From ChocPot-Mid sp964511865 (GTDB taxonomy: Bacteria; Bacteroidota; Ignavibacteria; Kapaibacteriales; UBA2268): DNA of 10,587 bases. The notes below the pieces were generated by a model. It saw only the letters and a list, made by a program, of their open reading frames with translations, ran no database searches and was not told the DNA's origin. The DNA lies in assembly GCA_964511865.1 (NCBI GenBank), contig CAZEHW010000118.1:1-10587 (forward strand), written 5' to 3'. Positions 7,308-10,587 of this stretch are shown here, piece by piece. Position 1 is the stretch's first letter, and each line of letters opens with the position of its first letter. The position numbers were made by a program, and so were the translations under genes.

Positions 7308-9038
7308 ATGAAAAGAATACTTTTAATATTAATCGGGATTTTGCTGAATTTGAATTTTGGGTTTGCTCAAATCAAAGGTCTATCATCATTCGATTTAGAA
7401 AGCATGATGAAAGGTGACGCTTTAGAGCAATTAAACAGCGACCAGATGACTACTGCCATGGCTTTGCCTTTTGGCAATGTTGTCGAAGAACAAAATTACT
7501 TGGTTGGTCCCGGAGATATTTTTTTAATTCAAAATCTTGGAGCAATGTCGCAAAAAGATATTGCTTTTGTTAGCCCTGAAAGTAAAATAATTCTGACGAG
7601 AGTGGGGGAAGTGGATTTAAAAGGAAAAACTTTATCTGAAGCGAAACTGCTAATTATTACGAAAATCCAGGAAAATTCTAAAGATGCTTTAGTATATGTT
7701 TCTCTTTATAGACCAAGAAATGTGATTGTTGAAGTATCAGGAAATGTTGGAAATCCCGGAACATATACTTATCCTGCTTCTTACAAGATTTCAACTGTTA
7801 TTAAATTTGCTAACCAGTTAAAACCATCAGGTATGACAACCTTGCAACAGGGTATAATGCTTCATCAAAAAATTGAAAAGAAAAAACAATTTGATGAATT
7901 ATTTTCAAACAGCGGGATACCATATATAACATCTTATCAAACAAGAAATATTTTGGTTATGCATAATAATGGCACTACTGATATTGCTGATTTGGACAAA
8001 GCTGCAGTTTTGAGTGATGCAAAATTTGACCCATATATTCGTGAGGGCGATAGAATATTTATTCCTTATGATAACATGGATGCAGCAAGCATAAGTATCT
8101 CAGGAACTGTTATCCGACCTTTTATTACAGCATTTAAAAATGGGGATATGGCTTCTTTATTGCTAAAATTTGGTGGCGGCCTTCGCGAAGATGCAGATTT
8201 AGAAAATGTAAAATTATTCCTGTCTTCCGATAATAGTTCTGTTAATTTAAAAATTGATGAACAGTTGAATCTACTTCAGGAAGATATCGAATTACAACCC
8301 GGCAGTTTCATTATTGTTGGCAAGAAAAATGAAACTCAGAAAAATAACAGCGGAGTTGTATCTGTAGTTGGCAATGTTAACAAACCCGGTGTTTATCCGG
8401 TTATCAATGATAAAACAACTATTAAAGAAGTTATTGATATGAGTGGAGGTTTTACCGAAGAAGCTTATTTACCTCTTGCTACTATTGTTCGAAGGGATGA
8501 AAGTCTTACTAATTCCAAGAACATAGATTATCAGCTTATGGAAAAATTCCAGCATAGCAATTTAACCATTTATGATACATCAAGGTACAAAATTGATATC
8601 ATCATGAGGGAACCCCGTGTTGCTTGTGATTTTGAAGCTGTATTTAATAATAATGATAATAATGCTAACATCTCTTTAAGAGATGGAGATATTATTAAAA
8701 TCCCTTCCAATCCAAGGTCTGTATTTGTTTTCGGTCAGGTAAGAAATCCCGGATATATTAAATTCGAGGAAGGTAAAAATATGAAATGGTATATCGAAAA
8801 AGCCGGAGGGTTTTCTGAAACTTCCAAGAAAAGCGGTGCTCGGATAATAAGGGGAAAAAATAAAACCTGGGTTGAAGGTGAAGATGACGTTTACGTTTTT
8901 GCCGGTGATGAAATTTATATTCCTGCTCCTTCAAGCGTTCCTGCTGAAGCAGAAGCCCAAACTTGGATTATGATTTCAAGTCTTGCATCATCAGTATTTG
9001 CTCTGTTGAATCTTGTTTACTGGTGGACTAGACCATAA
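7308..9038 (+). CDS. SLBB-domain polysaccharide export protein (Wza-like)
   Basis: This is a member of the outer-membrane polysaccharide exporter family, whose oligomers form the channel for capsule or exopolysaccharide. I prefer the ATG at 7308: it gives a compact signal peptide (MKRILLILIG...FGFA, cleaved before Gln21) and has AAAGAGA 8 bases upstream. The in-frame ATG at 7287 would add seven residues. The Poly_export domain begins at VGPGD (66-70). Four SLBB-type units follow, near 139-210, 261-345, 350-440 and 471-540, with signatures such as VSGNVGNPGTY, VVGNVNKPGVYP and VFGQVRNPGYI. A hydrophobic helix ending YWW (about 552-574) closes the protein, as does the membrane helix of Wza. At 576 residues it is much longer than E. 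coli Wza (379) because of the extra SLBB units. It lacks the Wza lipobox Cys. The Wzi-like gene follows after 45 bp, very likely in one operon. Confidence 0.9.
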   Translation: MKRILLILIGILLNLNFGFAQIKGLSSFDLESMMKGDALEQLNSDQMTTAMALPFGNVVEEQNYLVGPGDIFLIQNLGAMSQKDIAFVSPESKIILTRVGEVDLKGKTLSEAKLLIITKIQENSKDALVYVSLYRPRNVIVEVSGNVGNPGTYTYPASYKISTVIKFANQLKPSGMTTLQQGIMLHQKIEKKKQFDELFSNSGIPYITSYQTRNILVMHNNGTTDIADLDKAAVLSDAKFDPYIREGDRIFIPYDNMDAASISISGTVIRPFITAFKNGDMASLLLKFGGGLREDADLENVKLFLSSDNSSVNLKIDEQLNLLQEDIELQPGSFIIVGKKNETQKNNSGVVSVVGNVNKPGVYPVINDKTTIKEVIDMSGGFTEEAYLPLATIVRRDESLTNSKNIDYQLMEKFQHSNLTIYDTSRYKIDIIMREPRVACDFEAVFNNNDNNANISLRDGDIIKIPSNPRSVFVFGQVRNPGYIKFEEGKNMKWYIEKAGGFSETSKKSGARIIRGKNKTWVEGEDDVYVFAGDEIYIPAPSSVPAEAEAQTWIMISSLASSVFALLNLVYWWTRP

Positions 9039-9083
9039 AAAAATCAAATATGTTATTTGTTTAATTTAAAAAATAAATTATTT

Positions 9084-10587
9084 ATGAAATTTGTTAAAAC
9101 TCATATTCTTGGATTTTTATTCTTGTTTTTCATTTCCAATAATGTTATTGGACAGATAGAAAATGTTCCCATTTCTCATCCCGTTTATGAGTTCTTAATC
9201 AGGTCAGAAGCTCGTGGATTGTTGCCGCATTTCAGTACTTCTCAACTTCCCTTGCAAAGGAATGAAATCATTAATGCTCTCAAAGAAATCAACAAATCTG
9301 TTTCGAAATTGAGTAATGTTGAACAACACGTTTTAGAAGAACATTTAAAGGAATTTGCCGTGTTACCTATTGAAAATGCTGTAGTATTTTATAGCCCTTC
9401 AGACAGTATTCAGGTTTTAAGCAGTAAGTTTTTTCAAGACAACGACAAATATATTTATCATTATCAGGATTCGATGAATTCCGTCAGGATTCGACCTTTA
9501 GGGTCATTTGAATCTATTTTTTCATCGGAAGAAAATGAAAGCAGATCTGTTACTCTTGGTAATTTAGGATTAAGATTACATGGTTCTTTAGGTAAACATT
9601 TCGGATATTTTCTACAGGCAACAAATGGTGCTATAATCAGTGGTGACAGAAGTCTTGCTTTGGAAGAAATCCATAAGATGCAGCAAAATGTTAAATTTGC
9701 CGATTTGAATAGTGATTTTGATTTTAGCGAATCTCATATAAGATTTGATTATAACTGGTTTTATGCTGTTTTAGGCAGAGAAACTCAACTTATCGGTTCA
9801 GGAATTGGACAAAGATTGTTCGTGTCAGATAACGCCGCACCGGGAGATGCCTTTTCTCTGGGGGCAAGATTCAGTAACTTTGAATACAGGTATTCTCATT
9901 ATGGCATTCTGGCAGTTGACCGGGCTAAAAATAAAGTAGGGTTCAATTCGGAGTTTCCCGATAAATATTTGGTAACTCACAGATTCTCCTTGAGACCCGA
10001 ATGGGGTGAAATCTCCTTTTGGGAAGGTATTGTTTACTCAAAAAGAGGAATAGACCTTGCATATTTGAATCCATTAAGCTTCTTCAAATCTCTTGAGCAT
10101 GCTTTGCATGACAGAGATAATTCCCTGATGGGCGGAGATATTACTTATAGAATAATAGACGGATTACAATTAAAGGGTAGTTTTCTTCTTGACGACATTA
10201 AATTTGAAGAAATTGGTACCGGCTATTGGAGTAATAAGACTGCTTGGAATATTGGTTTCTTATATAGCTTACCCTTTAATATCGATCTCGGTCTTGAATA
10301 TGCCAGAGTTGAACCTTATACATTTACACATTTTGACAGCGTGAATTCTTATACGAATGATGAAATGCTGATTGGGATGGGATTACTTCCAAATTCTGAT
10401 GAATTGTCTTTAGTCTTGAAATACTGGTGGTTCGGAAGCCATCACCCGATTGTTTTGCGTGTAAGTCAGGAAAGACATGGAGCCAATGAATATGATGCAG
10501 AAGGTAATCTTATCCGGAATGTCGGGGGAGACCCATTGCAAACCAGAAGACCTGAAGATTCATATACTGTCAGCTTTTTAGATGGGG
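9084..10587 (+). CDS. Wzi-like capsule assembly outer-membrane protein, 3'-partial
   Basis: The frame is open from the ATG at 9084 to the window edge: 501 codons without a stop or frameshift, so the 3' end is missing. Residues 1-23 are a signal peptide (MKFVKTHILG...NVIG, then Gln24). Residues 30-66 contain HPVYEFLIRSEARGLL and then FSTSQLPLQRNEI. This matches the N-terminal helical region of Wzi, where a STSxxPLxxxEI pattern occurs. The rest is rich in alternating aromatic strands (FGYFLQATNG, YWSNKTAWNIGFLY, LVLKYWWFG), as expected of a beta-barrel. In E. coli, Wzi is an outer-membrane lectin-like barrel that anchors capsule to the cell surface. Its place 45 bp after a Wza-like gene supports the same role here. 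No Shine-Dalgarno site is present and the leader is AT-rich. An unrelated outer-membrane barrel remains possible. Confidence 0.72.
   Translation, partial: MKFVKTHILGFLFLFFISNNVIGQIENVPISHPVYEFLIRSEARGLLPHFSTSQLPLQRNEIINALKEINKSVSKLSNVEQHVLEEHLKEFAVLPIENAVVFYSPSDSIQVLSSKFFQDNDKYIYHYQDSMNSVRIRPLGSFESIFSSEENESRSVTLGNLGLRLHGSLGKHFGYFLQATNGAIISGDRSLALEEIHKMQQNVKFADLNSDFDFSESHIRFDYNWFYAVLGRETQLIGSGIGQRLFVSDNAAPGDAFSLGARFSNFEYRYSHYGILAVDRAKNKVGFNSEFPDKYLVTHRFSLRPEWGEISFWEGIVYSKRGIDLAYLNPLSFFKSLEHALHDRDNSLMGGDITYRIIDGLQLKGSFLLDDIKFEEIGTGYWSNKTAWNIGFLYSLPFNIDLGLEYARVEPYTFTHFDSVNSYTNDEMLIGMGLLPNSDELSLVLKYWWFGSHHPIVLRVSQERHGANEYDAEGNLIRNVGGDPLQTRRPEDSYTVSFLDG

Noticed and set aside
9045..9059. CAAATA-TGT-TATTTG hairpin between the SLBB and Wzi-like genes as a terminator
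   Set aside because: The stem is only 6 bp and AT-rich, and a true T-tract is missing; the 45-bp gap fits an operon better.

Overview
The window is an AT-rich stretch of a Gram-negative genome, most probably from the Bacteroidota/Chlorobiota (FCB) group. Four things point there: TAnnTTTG-type -7 promoter boxes, AT-rich leaders mostly without Shine-Dalgarno sites, signal peptides with Gln just after the likely cleavage point, and a gene set dominated by outer-envelope proteins. A guess at Kapabacteria or Ignavibacteria relatives is inference only. A 10-base run of N shows that this is a scaffolded assembly. I saw no rRNA, tRNA, CRISPR, transposon or convincing intrinsic terminator.

Layout, left to right. 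(1) 2-1918, plus strand: an N-acetylmuramoyl-L-alanine amidase, cut at its 5' end by the window edge. It carries a stalk-like domain, an AMIN-like domain and a charged linker before the zinc hydrolase domain. (2) 2123-4114, plus strand: a large lipoprotein of six DUF4397-like beta modules, interrupted by the N run. (3) A 7-bp tandem repeat (GTGAAAA, 4.7 copies) at 4118-4150, just ahead of glnS. (4) 4177-5853, plus strand: glutaminyl-tRNA synthetase. (5) 5871-6947, minus strand: peptide chain release factor 1, convergent with glnS with only 17 bp between them. (6) 6948-7286: a divergent intergenic region with two perfect inverted repeats, an 8-bp direct repeat and a good -7 box facing right. 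(7) 7308-9038, plus strand: a multi-SLBB polysaccharide export protein. (8) 9084 to the window end, plus strand: a Wzi-like outer-membrane capsule assembly protein, cut at its 3' end by the window edge.

Functionally there are two themes. glnS and prfA are translation housekeeping genes. The others act in the envelope: wall cleavage (amidase), a probably lipid-anchored repeat lipoprotein, and at the right end the start of a surface polysaccharide export and attachment operon. That operon pairs the export channel with its Wzi-like partner and probably continues beyond the window. No wholly new system is evident. The least ordinary items are the six-module lipoprotein, the non-lipidated four-SLBB export protein paired with a Wzi-like barrel, the palindrome-rich region ahead of that pair, and the heptamer repeat before glnS.
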